From Amyelois transitella (lineage: Eukaryota > Arthropoda > Insecta > Lepidoptera > Pyralidae), in assembly GCF_032362555.1 (NCBI RefSeq), contig NC_083505.1, positions 4,269,501-4,333,500 of the forward strand: DNA of 64,000 nucleotides, written 5' to 3'. A program made the translations under genes and the position numbers. Within the stretch, counting starts at the first letter, position 1. Each line of letters opens with the position of its first letter. The notes beneath the pieces are model-generated. The model did not search any database. It saw nothing but the letters and a program-made list of their open reading frames with translations, and was not told the origin of the DNA. Below, one piece after another: positions 1 through 12,115 of this stretch.

Positions 1-3000
1 AGGGGCGGGTGCGAGAGGCCGGCGGCGGCCGCGGCCTGCGAGCCCAGCGACGCGGTGCCGGCCGCCAGCGCGCCCGCCACGCCGCCCGCCACCGCGCCGC
101 GCGGGCCCACCCACCAGCACACCATGCCCAGGGTGAAGATCCCGCAGGTGGCGCTAGCGGCGATCGCCGACAGTGCTGTTGCTACGCCTGGTTGTAAAGG
201 AGTTCATGGAAGTATAGTCGCAATGGGTTGGTTTAATCGGGTCTGAGGATAGAACGTAGAAAAAGTAGGTGTAGTTGATGTAGTAAGAAAAACATGGAGG
301 CATAGTTTCATCTGAGGATGTGAGGATAAAGGATAGGAAAGAATATCTATAACATAGGTAACACAAATTATCATGGTGAAAAATACTTGACTCACTTATA
401 GTTCTGATTTTTAAGAACAGGTTATGTTTCTCTGAAGGCGACTGTACGAAGTGAGAAAAAGCTAACAAAACATTGTTCCAAAATAGATCAACAAACTAAT
501 AAACAACGTTGAAAGTGAAGGTGAATGTCAGGAAAACATTTCAGAAGAGCCGAATAGAAATTTGTAATCTGATTACTCAATCTGACTGAATGACGTTGAT
601 AGATAAATTACCTACCTAGCAAATATTTTGGATTCCACAATGTTAATATTTGTACCTAATGACCTTTACAAATGATGTAATGTTAAAACTTTATGCAACC
701 GGGAAAATGCTGCTGTAAATACAGTCCAATGGATTGTGTAACCATGCTCCAAAGAAGATTGACGATGGCGGACGCCGTGCGCTGGTGAGCGGGACATTCA
801 CTTACGTAGTCCTATAATTTATTTTCAGTTAACGGAACAAAACTTTAAAAGGATAGTGGGAGACATATCAACTACACTTACCAAGAACCCCTCCCAGCTT
901 GGCAATAACGATGAGCATTAGAACGGACACGATTGCCAACGTTGCTGTAACGGTTCTCGCCAGGATGCCTTCAAATAGTGGCTTCAGGTGGATCTGCAAC
1001 CAGCCGTGCATGATATCCTCCACCACCACCAAGGCACACGCATTCAGGACTGCAGATAAGGAGCTGGAACCAAAATTGTTTATTTATTTATTTAATTAAA
1101 CTTTACGCACGTAATATGTACAACAGGTGGACTTAATGCCACAAGGCATTCTCTGCCAGTCGAACCTTACGACCAAACTGTTTATGGAAAACTAACAGGG
1201 TAAAAGGTAAGTAGTTCACTCTAGTTTTCTTAGGATTTTGACGATTGATATCGGTATGGTATTGATAACTAACATGGGATTCTTCTTGTAGGCGATGGAC
1301 TCGCAATCTATCACGATTTGATCTCGATCGATCGATCTCAATCACATAATAAAACCTACAGCTGAACGTGGCCTTTCGGTCTTTTCAAGACTTTTGGTTC
1401 TGTCTACCCCGCAAGGGATAAAGACGTGGTAATATGTATGTATGTATGATTTCGGTAGTGAGTAGTGCGCGTGGCAAGTGGGGATAGATACCTAATATCT
1501 GAATTCCCCTCCGGGAAAGAGGCACGACTTTATTCTAGTTTATATACCTTAGTACATTTTTACAATTAAAACAATGAATGTAGCGACAAAGCATAATAAT
1601 CTTTTGTTGATTTGGCTACATTTGTAGAATCACGTGAAAGTAAAGGTTACATATAAATACGCACTGTTAATGTTATCATTTTCATCTAAAAATAACACAG
1701 CACGTTTACAACTGAAGTAAAAATATTTCCTAAATATCATTTTACTACAAAAAGTACGTTAAATCTTAAATATAGTCGACATTGCTGTAATCAGTCATTT
1801 ATATTAACCTCTGTTCAGAAAGAAAACGCGTTACAGGAAAATTTAACATAGTGATAGAATTATATTCAATGTAGGTACTTTTATTTGTGTACGCAGTGAC
1901 AATCCATTTTTATCATCGAGATGTTTCTTTTATCACACGGAGTTTACGGGGGCCCGTCATAAATTATCTTAGATCCGGGATTCATACATGAGATGATGAT
2001 AAGCCTATCGATGACTTATCTGAGTATTCGAGTACAGTACGTCTGCCAGTACGTGAATGACGAGATACGCACGATAACTTTTATCTGTCTGAATTTTACC
2101 CGAGAGTCCCGTAAAGATAATTTTTTGGGCAATGTACAAAATAATTTAATACATACATATTTATAATAACGTCTATATCCCTTGCGGGGTAGACAGAGCC
2201 ATCAGGCTTTAAAAGACTGATAGGCCTCGTTCATCTGTTTTGCTTAATGAATGATAGAATTGAGATTCAAATAGTGACAGGTCCATCGCCTAAAAGATTC
2301 TTCTTTTAGTTTATAAGCCTATCACATGGTCACCTTTTACGACATCTATGAGAACGAGATGGAGTGGTCCTACTCTTATTTTTTTTTTGGTGCCAGGAAC
2401 TACACGGATAATTAATATATTTTGTTAAATTTCTAACTAAATTAGTGTATTAAATGTGACTCGTAATTGGTTACCGGCATATCTTCTGTAGACAGGTAGA
2501 CAGTCGGCGTCAGCAAATCAACATCCCCAAACTAAAAAAATAAAGGCAAGTCTTAGAATTATAAACTTACCTTAGTCCAGCACCGAAGACACCAGCTAAG
2601 AACACGCCCGGTAGTCCAGGGAGTTTTTTGACCCTGGACACATAGGTGACGAAGGCTGGCAGCAGGCGGTCGTCCACGGCCGGGGCCGCCGCCGGGTCGC
2701 AACCCCCTTGCACCCAGGTGGCAAAGGCGGCTAACCCACTCCACGCACAAAGGGTTATAGCCAGTATTGCCCCAGCAGAGAAGATTGATAAAGCACTGCA
2801 ATAAATTAGAATTGTTTAATATTTACTAATATATTAAAGAGGTAAATAACTATTTTTGTTTGTAAGGTTTTGTCTTTGTAAACATATTAAATATTGAATT
2901 TATATGTGGGAAGAAAAAGTTTAAATTAAGTAGATACTCCTTACGTTAGGAAATAATATTTTTTATCGGATGAAGGTTAGTCTCGTTTAATCAGCATTCA

Positions 3001-6000
3001 CTTGAGATATATGTACTTGTACATACTGTTTTACTTGTTATCGAAATATGTAAATAATAAATAAATATCTACGGGACAAATTACACAGATTGAGTTAGCC
3101 TCGAAGTAAATTCGAAAGATGTGTTACGATTTACTTAGGTACTAACCCAACGACACTATATGTATTTTATAAAACATACTACTAATACTACTATTTCAAT
3201 TTATTATTTTAAATCAACAAAACATTTACTGCTACTGTTGACGGTGATGATGGATTAATCAAAGTTCAATTAAGACAGGTTTCCTAACATTTGGAGAAAA
3301 ATCCTAAGTCAGCCTTCGTAAGGTTCTTGGACCAAAACTAACTTTATGACTTACTAAATAGCTTTCCTCTTAGTAGGCAGCGAGATGTACCGCTGCACCA
3401 TAGTCTGGTTGACGGAGTTGAAGCACGTCCAGTACAAGAAGCCTCCAAACAGCGCGCCCCAGCCAGTCTGGCGCTCGTACGGACTGAGATCCCAGCTGCA
3501 GAACATGGACATCATTTGTATGTTTTGTTTTCCTTCTTTGCTACGTTATAAGTTAGCTAATTACATAAAGCGACTCCCGTGTAAACATTTGAATTTCCGG
3601 CAACTAGAGATGTAACGAAATCCAGAAGGAAAATGATAAGGTATCTCTGTCATGAGACTAAAAATAGAATGATGACTCCCGTCAATAAACTCCGTGACCA
3701 TGAAAACATTGAAAACCTATGCTGGCTAAAATCATAAATAAGTTGAGAGTGCTTGATGTCTTAATTGTCGCTTTCGATAGTCACGAGAACGATATGGAGT
3801 GATCATATTCTTAAAAGTCGCCAACCAAACTACTCTTCAACAACCTCTTAATAAAAGCATATCAGAAACAAAATAACACTGCACATACTTGGACAAGTCG
3901 AATCGTCCATTCTCCTTGGCGATGTTGACGACGGTACCAACCCCACCCACAGCCAGAGTGCCCGCCACAGCCACCAGAATTACTCCAAGGTACATGATGC
4001 CAGTCTGCACGGAGTCAGTCCACACCACTGCTCGGAGTCCTCCCTTTATAATATTATAATCGAATGAAAAAAAACATTGTTTTTAATTAAAATTAAAAAC
4101 ATATTTTATTACATTTAGCTGAACTAACAAGACGTATTTCTGATTGTAATAGAGCAATACCCATAAACTTATTAAAAATTTTGCTTTTTTAAAGCGAATA
4201 TTTGAAAGACCCATTACTGTGCCTTGGGGAGCACCATTATTTAAATCATTTTATTTATGCAGAGAGACTGTTCAAAAATTTTGTTAAGGCGTATGACTCA
4301 TCAAATCGGGGATTTCCATCAGAACAGAAGAGGTTGAGAGATAATATAAGACATTGCCCTTCAATATATGATCGAAGCATAAGCCTTATCATATTTCGTA
4401 AATAGCCTTACATTAGGTAACAAATATTTCAGCATCGTACAATACAAGCAGTTATGTCGCATTTACACTTTGTAGAATTTTCTAGGGTAAAGAAAATATA
4501 CGAGTACCTTATATTTTGCTATTAATGGAAATATATTTATTTAGTTTGACCCCACCTAAAGTTTTCTGTAACCCAACGGTTGATTGGTAGATAATGCTTA
4601 TAGCATTCACCCCACCTATTGTGCTATACCTTTGTTTTTTGTACAAAAAAGTTTAAATAAATAACGCAAGTTATAAATGAAATTACATTCTCTAAGAAAA
4701 ACAATCTTAGTACGTACAGTTCATTGTACAAGTATGAATAATAAAAAATATAACTTATAATTTACTCACCAAAGCAGTGTAAAGGCCGCATATAACAACC
4801 ATAACGCATCCAATAACATAAACATTGTAGCCAGTTACTGAAACAAAACATCAAACAATACAATTCATTCATTGTACAACGCTTCATATTCACTTGTAAC
4901 ACAGACAAGCTATTTTTCACGCTTTTCATAAGGTTAATAATCTTGTACGTTTCTTTTTCTGCGCTGAATGTAAAAGTCAGTCAACAGAAACTAATAAAAA
5001 TCCTAAATTTAATAAAACACTAAAATGTGGGGCTTCTTCCTCCTGGCTTTAGTATCAGTTGCATCCTAAAGCCAGGAAGAAGAGAATAGCCTGGGGTATT
5101 ATGCCCTTGACCATGGATCCTGTATTGGGTGAGTCAGGAAACCTTTGCTGGGGAACCTTACCCGTATTAGATCAATCATGGTTACACATCCAGTTGCCTG
5201 AATGTGCAGGTTTCCTCACGATGTTTTCCCTCACAATAAGAGCATTGGTTAGTATTCACACTTATGTACATAATTTCAAAAATATTCATTCGTAAATGGC
5301 CGAGGTGGGATTCGAACCTGTGCCTTTTTGCGCCACCAGGATCCTTACCGATTCGACGACCAACGCTCACTAAAAGTGGTGTGACTAGCTGTTGGAAATT
5401 ACAAACGTAAGAACAGTGGATTTGCCTACAAAAAGCAAGTTATGAAAAAACTTATCTAAGAACTATCAAAATAATAACATAAACATTATTGTGAAAATTT
5501 CTATGAGAACTAGGTGATCACTTACATTGGTTGAACGCCAAAGCCGGGACATAAATGACCATCGGTAAGAACAAAACCTGAAACAATAATTTGTAATTTC
5601 ACTGTACTCGTCAAAGTGCATAATTCCATTTAACAAAATTCAAACTTTCTTAATTAATCAGTTACAGCAGTTGCTGAAACAACAGAACTAAAAAAAAATA
5701 CTTCATGAAAGATAACCTAAGTATAAGGTACTAAAATATAAATAATAATGGTAGCCGTCATATGTTTTAGTGCATCTGGGGAAACTAAACCTGATATTTT
5801 TCCGTCTTTCCTTGCATTACCCGTAATATCAGTAACGAAATTAGTTAATTTACGTATATAATACGTACTAGTAACACCTGGCTTCCTACCCATATGGAAA
5901 ACGGGGGAAAAATATCCATGTAAAGTACGAAAACATCTATCTGGTAAGTGCTTGTTTTATAAATCTTAAATCTTGTTGTATAATTAAAAGAAATTATGTC

Positions 6001-9000
6001 ATACAGCATTCGTTAAACAATTTATATTAAAAAAGACACAAATTTTTTCATCTGTTTTAAACATTTGCAGGAATGTATAAACCAATTACACTTTATATAA
6101 TCGATAAGTTATTTTTGATAAAACAATAGCGGTGTAACTGTAACTAATGTTACACTATCGTGAGATAAGGGCGAAACCTCACGTATGGAAATTTAATCCT
6201 CAATTTAATTTAAGATGTAGTAGTAGATTAAAAAAAGAAAAATAATTTAAACAAATTTTACTTGTCCAGATATCGTAAAATACTAAAAAGATATTTTAAA
6301 TAGCAAGAGTTAGAACTTATTGTTTATTTATTGATTTTATGCATCTGCGAATTTTACATTCCAATTCACTGCGGGATAATACCTACCTCTGCTCTAACAA
6401 TGTGCATTAGACCACGCACGAGATAAGAATACATTTTATGTCGCAATAGTGTGTTCAGCCTTAAGAGTCAATTAACGCTTAACATTATTCAAAGACGGCG
6501 TAGTCAAAGTCCATACTGGCGACTACTGAAATCTCAGATTAAACTAAATATATCTCTTTTTTTCTTAATTATTTCTTTGTTCTCATCAACGTGCCAGTGC
6601 CTTCATGAATTAATCCCCTACAAAATAAATACATTCATAAATCATCACACATATAGATGTAATATAAATCTGTTAGTTTGGTTATGAACAGTAAATGAAT
6701 CAAAAATTATTTGCACACACGCGATAAAAAATCGTATTAGGTATATTGCGTGGCTTAGATAAGGATCACGCAAATTAATTTACATCTCATGGCAAGTACG
6801 TTCAGTCTAAGGAGTCAATTAAAGAGGTGGTCAAAGTCCGTGTTGATGACCACTAGACCTTGGCCACTAATCAAATAAAAAATATCGTCATATAGCGCGT
6901 TCTTTATATTGATACTTACCTAGATCATGAACCATGATATACCTATTAGAAACATAATCGTGTGAATTGTATCGGTCATTTATTGAATTGACTAGTTCAT
7001 TTGATTCATTTTCCCTATCAAAACGATGGCCAGGTGTAGAACAAGGCTAAAATGAATAAATGTTATACATTATTTGAATAACGTTACTGAACATATCAGA
7101 TTTAAAACTTAAGAATGCATGTAAAGCAATCAACTTCACTCAAATCTTCACGTAGAGACAGCCTAGTATGTAAGACATTAAAAGCAACCATATAAAACAA
7201 GAAGAACTCTATACATTTTTTTACCGCATGTTTCTATATTTTTCGCAAAAATGAAACCTGCGTCACAACACTCCTCAAATCATTAAGTGAGTGATGTCGC
7301 ATCAGCTAAATTACTAATCCAATAAAGCATCGCATTTTCCGCTTACAGACGTAAACAATGATTGTCATTGATAAATTCGCTCAGGTTTCCCTATCTAATG
7401 GGTCAAGAGGTATGACAACAGTCGTTCAATGTGACTCATAGATAATTGCCAAAGGCGATCCTCGAGACTCTTAGGGACAAACAGTATTAAACTGAAAATA
7501 AATGATTGCCATGCGGAAAGTTGTATATAAGATACGTACGCCATACTTATTTCAATGGAAGCAGTGCAACAGAAATTAGATAAAGTAACAAAATATGTCC
7601 AACAACACAGCTCCAAGACTTGTTAGTCGCGCTATTTTGCTCTGTTTAGCGACTTTAACTAAGAATAAAAGAGATGCAAGATTTATTATTTTATTGGCAC
7701 CAGTGGCCACCACAAACAAGCAAACATATAAAATTAAAGATTCATACTATGTTGTAAAACTTTCTAATTCGCATAACCTCTGATCTATAGACAACCGGAG
7801 CCAACAATTTGGTATGACATGCTATCAAATTTATCATCCTCCTGGCGTTAGTTCCGGTTTCATCTTTCCTGCAGAGGAGTCCAGGGCTTTCCTGTATTTT
7901 ATTTGCTTGTATGTATGTGCTTATCTCCGAAAGATGTGGACGGATTTTGTTGCTGTTTGAAATGTTGGGAAGAGGGTTTTCTGATGAAGATTTATATAAT
8001 TGATAATGCTACCCGAAGGAAGCCGGGGCAGGTCGCTAGTCATCGGATAAAACGTACAGTTTGCATATAAACCCAACTCAACTATTATTCGTGTAGCTTC
8101 TCTCTTCTAAGAATAAGTTTCAGGTACATATTTCGCATTAAAATTTCAAGGTGAACGCAACAGAGGAAGAAACAACAAAACGAAATAGGAACTAATTGAG
8201 TATTAAATCGAAAACTAAAGAACACTAATTGATTTATTTTTCACGTGGGATTTCTATGAAATCGATAAATAAGCCTTTTGATAAAGTAAATTAAGCATTA
8301 ATGTAGAACTAATAAATATTTTGCAGAAATTATAAAATATTGTTGTAGGCAACCTTTTTGCTAGACGCCTACAATGGTAAAGATCTGCATTTCCATAGCC
8401 ATAATTTTCTTTTTGTAAAATAAAAAATAAGTTTCTATAGGAAAACAAATAACGTTCAACAACGTTCAATCCAAAAAACTTTGGAAATTATACACAATTT
8501 GGGTATTTAACAAAAATTATGTAAGACATTAACAATAGCGAAAATGAACTATCCAATCCTAACTCCGCATCCGTAAAACTATAAAATAAGATAGCTCGTG
8601 GTTTTCCGTCAACCATCAATCAATAGTTACATACACGTGATGTACATGTACTCATGTAACATTCAACTATAGCGGACAATTGATGTTGACGGCACTCAGT
8701 TACAAGCCAAAGTCCACGGCTCGCCGGCGAACGACCTGCATTAATCAGAATTGCTGATTCCATCAAGATATTTAGGTGAATATACGTAACTGTTACGTCA
8801 AACAGCAATTAACAATCAAAGACAGCGGCCAATGGAAATAATGGAAGGAGAAGGCCAAGATGAACATACCTTGACCAAATCTGGGATGCCCTGGAAAGGT
8901 CAGGTCGAGCTTGCATGAAAATATTGAGGAAACAAAAGAGTTATTGGTGGGATGGCGGCAAGTAGAACGATGTTGCTAGCTTACCCTAACGCGAAAGAGG

Positions 9001-12000
9001 CGTGATGTGTGCATTAACTGTGATGTCACACAGTAATTTGGAATCAAAGTTAGCGGCAAAATTTGGTATGAAAGAAAACAAATCTTTTTTTACACCGGAA
9101 ATTTATCTGTCGTGTGGAAAATTAAGATACGTTTTATGATGACGATAAACTTATTTGGTAGTTTTGATTAATGTTTCCGCGTTCACTGGTTACTTTTTGT
9201 CATATTTTCAGTGCCTGCAATAATATGATTTGTTGTCATTTTGTAAGCGTTTTTTAAACAAAACTTTGTCAATCATCCAACCTCTAATACCAAATCGTGG
9301 GTGAACTTTACTTTGTTTTATTAAAGATATAATATAAAATAAAATTACCTATCTAACCATTTTTCAAAAAAATTTAAGTATTGTGCAAATAAAAATATAT
9401 ACTATTTCCTCTATTTATGAATAAAATTAAGTTTTTTTTAAATTAAGACTTTATTATTTATAATCATATTTTTAGTTACCACATAAGGTAAAGCTGTTTT
9501 AATATCTCAATAGAATTTAAAACAAATTGCTAATATTTAAGGAAGATATTTACATATATTTGTTTTTTTTTTATACAACGCAACGTATTCTGTGCATAGT
9601 TCAAGGCACATTTAAAGGGACAAGTATAATCAGCGTACAGCCCATAAAGATAATATTATTATGATAATAAAAATAAATTAAGTAATAGTTTAAAAACGTG
9701 TTGTGTAAAACAAAATAAAAACTCACCTCATCTAACAAGAAGAGAATTGATGCCACCGCTCTCACATTTCGATTGAATCGTAGCTCCAGATACTGTAAAA
9801 AGATATTTAATTAATAATACTATTCTAAAGTATAATTATTAACTAAAATATAACTTTTCTAAGGATAAATCAATGTCTTTTCTTTCACATTAGTATACAA
9901 AAAACGTTCTGATGAAGATACGAGTAGCAAGTAATATAGTCGGAGGAATTTGCAAAAGTTACTTGCAAATAGTTTTCTTCTGGCTTGTCCCTCAAATCTT
10001 CATTTATGCGACCTTCATCTGGCAGCATCATCATATCACCTTTACGCCTAATGATGATCATAAACACATACTTTTATACGATTATTGCAAATCGTATCCT
10101 TGTAATTTAATAAATTAAATAGTAATGACTGAATTACACCAGATGAACCCCATGACATAATAAGTATAGAATGAATGAGCTCAGTGTGGCAAATCGATTA
10201 ATTTTAGAAGAATGGTTCTTCCATTACGTAAAATTTTATGAACACTCTGTGCTTGAAAGGTTGTATTTTCTTTTTTATTTTTCTGAATTTAAGTTCCTGG
10301 CAAAGACAAACTTATCTGTTCTTTCATTTCCAATCGTTTTAATGTGAATCTTGTTTAGACTTTGAACTATCGTGAAAGCATCCTTTCAGAATCTATTTAT
10401 TATTTTATCTCGATATATTATGTAAACTGCCATTCTGCACCCACTGACCGTGAGTCGATGAATCTTATATGGCAGAGAGAACAAGGAAACAACTTGTAAG
10501 TTTAATTACTTGGTTATGGTCATTAGTTGAATGATTACTAAGACCATATTTATTATATCTTTACTCTACCTATACAAGAATTGCAAAAAAAATCCTTATG
10601 TCTGGATCTAACTGATGTGCCCGACACCAATTGGAAAATTCGGAGAATTTACAATAGCGAAGCGCCAGGCGACATTGCATGAACCATAGAATACAAAAAC
10701 TAATAAAAAAACCATATAAATGTCAATCAAAGAATTCAGTCGAAGGCAAAACATCCTATCACCTACATACTTTAATATTTCTTCAAGTGTACAAAAACCC
10801 AAAGGTTTTTTGCCTAAGTGTGTTAGTCCTATTTCTTCATTCTACGTTGACAAAGCCGGCATTATTAATAAAACACAATGATAAATTTAATATAGAATCT
10901 CGTAATCGTACCTCATACGATGATGACAGTTTAAGGAGACAAAACACTGGTAGATACACCACGGCTACCACTGCACAGCTCAGCGCTACTGCGAATACCA
11001 CCATCCAGTACTGGGTGCCGTAATTGTAGATCTCCGCTGGTGTGCCCAGGATTGTCACGCCGGAGACGTAACTGTTGACAAAATTAAACCATTAAATAAG
11101 CAAAGCTGGCTTTAGAGCTTCATCGATATAACTTTTTCTATTTATTTGTAGCTTCTCTTATCTCATTCATTAGTCTCTCACTCACTTTCAGTGTTGTACC
11201 CTCCGCCGCTATGCTTCGGCTTCCTGGGACCGTTCTCCAACTTTTTTCTTTTAACTTTATAATCTTCAAAGTCTTCAATTTCATGTTCCCTAGAGTTAAT
11301 CAGACGGCCTAACCTAAGGATTTCGACTAGCCTTTGTCCAAAAATTAACAATACCACTTAGTTTAGTCGCAAAACAAAGAACTGCGCTTGACGAATAGAA
11401 GCACACGTGATCGTGTTTTAGGACAAATGGCGACAGCATAGTCTGCTAAAATTTATATTGCATTGTCCCACCTGAACATTTTTAAACAGCTGAACGTGGC
11501 CTATCAGACTTTTTTAGACTGTTGGCTACATCTACCCCGCAAGGGATATAGACGTGATTATATGAATGAATGAGCCTTCAATGCTAAATAATTAGGACAA
11601 TAACATATTATCTACAAGTTGTGTACTGTATTTACACAAAGTCTGCAACTGATAAAGCAGATTCGTAACCATGAGACACTTAACAATGCTAATCGTTTAG
11701 ATGACTGATATTCTCATTTATCTCAATCCATTAAAACGTTTTGCGAGTTTATTTTGATACAAGTAAGCTTGCAGTGATAAATAACGAAATAGAAGATAAA
11801 TGTATACTTACACTAACTTAAATTAATGTACTATGATTCTAGTTTGACGTTGATTTTGGTATAAATTATTTCCTATCTTACAAATTAGAACGAGCTAAGA
11901 AACAAAAATAATTACCTTGCTATTAATGATAAAGCTACAGGAAACGTCGTCATCGTTTTCCCACCAAGGAGGTAGTCCTTAATATCTACTACTCTCTTCT

Positions 12001-12115
12001 TGGAGGAGCTGGTATAACTGTACCAGAGGCCGCCTGCGCATGATGATATGCACAGCACGAAAAAAACGATAAAATCTGTCTCCTGGAAACCACCCTCCTT
12101 CATTGTGAACGACAT
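1..12115 (-). CDS. SLC5 sodium:solute symporter (SMCT/SMVT-like), 3' end outside window
   Basis: Membrane protein of the sodium:solute symporter family, which uses the Na+ gradient to import small organic solutes. The insect branch is usually labelled sodium-coupled monocarboxylate or multivitamin transporter; the substrate cannot be told from sequence. Coding exons, read on the minus strand: 12115-11916, 11071-10912, 9792-9727, 5577-5526, 4837-4770, 4043-3889, 3495-3355, 2795-2571, 1063-882 and 175-1 (cut by the edge). All phases join, giving about 475 residues. Family signatures seen: GTPAEIYNYGTQYW in exon 2, YLELRFN in exon 3, WTDSVQTGIMYLG in exon 6, and NQTMVQRYISLPTKRKA in exon 7. Hydrophobic segments fill most exons. 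The ATG exon is preceded by a splice acceptor (TTTTGTTACAG), so a 5' UTR exon lies upstream. The last visible exon is unusually GC- and Ala/Gly-rich. Confidence 0.9.
176..881. other. SLC5 intron 9
   Basis: AT-rich intron between the last two visible SLC5 exons. I see no repeat or coding signal in it. Confidence 0.6.
1235..1450 (+). repeat. Interspersed repeat with CCCCGCAAGGGATA tail
   Basis: Diverged copy of a repeat present many times in this window. It runs from GGCGATGGACTCGCAA through AACGTGGCC and TCTACCCCGCAAGGGATA to a (TATG)n tail. It lies in an SLC5 intron. The better copy is at 2147-2415 on the other strand. Confidence 0.7.
2147..2415 (-). repeat. Interspersed repeat, near-complete copy
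   Basis: Best copy of the (TATG)-tailed family. On the plus strand it starts with the ACATACATA tail, then CCCTTGCGGGGTAGACAGAGCC, a block with GATTCAAATAGTGACAGG, the block CACCTTTTACGACATC, then GAGATGGAGTGGTCCTA and a T-run. Other copies or fragments: 1235-1450, 3768-3815, 11478-11575, 41143-41280, 44318-44410, 45545-45665, 49318-49372, 56395-56475 and 60160-60290. It is noncoding and SINE-like. I do not assign a formal family name. Confidence 0.75.
3070..3150 (+). repeat. Short repeat with GGGACAAATTACACAG
   Basis: Contains GGGACAAATTACACAGATTG followed by AGTTAGCCTCGAAGTAA. Related copies lie at 30925-31020, at 29555-29640 (inverted) and at 44718-44800, all in noncoding DNA. Family name unknown. 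Confidence 0.6.
5033..5375 (-). repeat. tRNA-derived SINE, minus orientation
   Basis: The right end carries an inverted tRNA-like head. An RNA polymerase III B box reads GGTTCGAATCC on the minus strand (5308-5318), after a GTCGAATCGGTAAGGATCC A-box-like block. The body (CATCGTGAGGAAACCTGCAC on the minus strand) matches other copies at 51770-51945, 33695-33830 and 25905-26040. The 3' end has the CTAAAGCCAGGAGGAAGAAG block, also found at 18965-19030. It lies inside SLC5 intron 4. Confidence 0.75.
5578..9726. other. SLC5 intron 3 (4.1 kb)
   Basis: Large AT-rich intron. It holds an inverted SINE 3' end at about 7838-7890, a degraded repeat of the 'CGAAAGATGTGGACGGATTT' type at 7885-8040, and an RTE LINE relic at 8850-9010. 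The rest shows no coding signal; the open frames are short and lack splice-flanked conservation. Confidence 0.6.
8850..9010 (+). repeat. RTE-type LINE 3' relic
   Basis: Reads ATGAACATACCTTGACCAAA, then GGTCAGGTCGAGCTTGCATGAA, and ends with GCGAAAGAGGCGTGATG. These match, with decay, the last 160 bp of the better-preserved element at 55440-56280. It lies in SLC5 intron 3. Confidence 0.7.
11478..11575 (+). repeat. Repeat tail (CTACCCCGCAAGGGATATAG)
   Basis: Truncated copy of the family described at 2147-2415. It starts near CAGCTGAACGTGGCC and ends in a degenerate ATGAATGAATG tail. It sits in SLC5 intron 1. Confidence 0.7.

Noticed and set aside
10679-11023. 114-codon plus-strand open frame
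   Set aside because: It lies opposite SLC5 exon 2 (11071-10912) and is a shadow of that exon.
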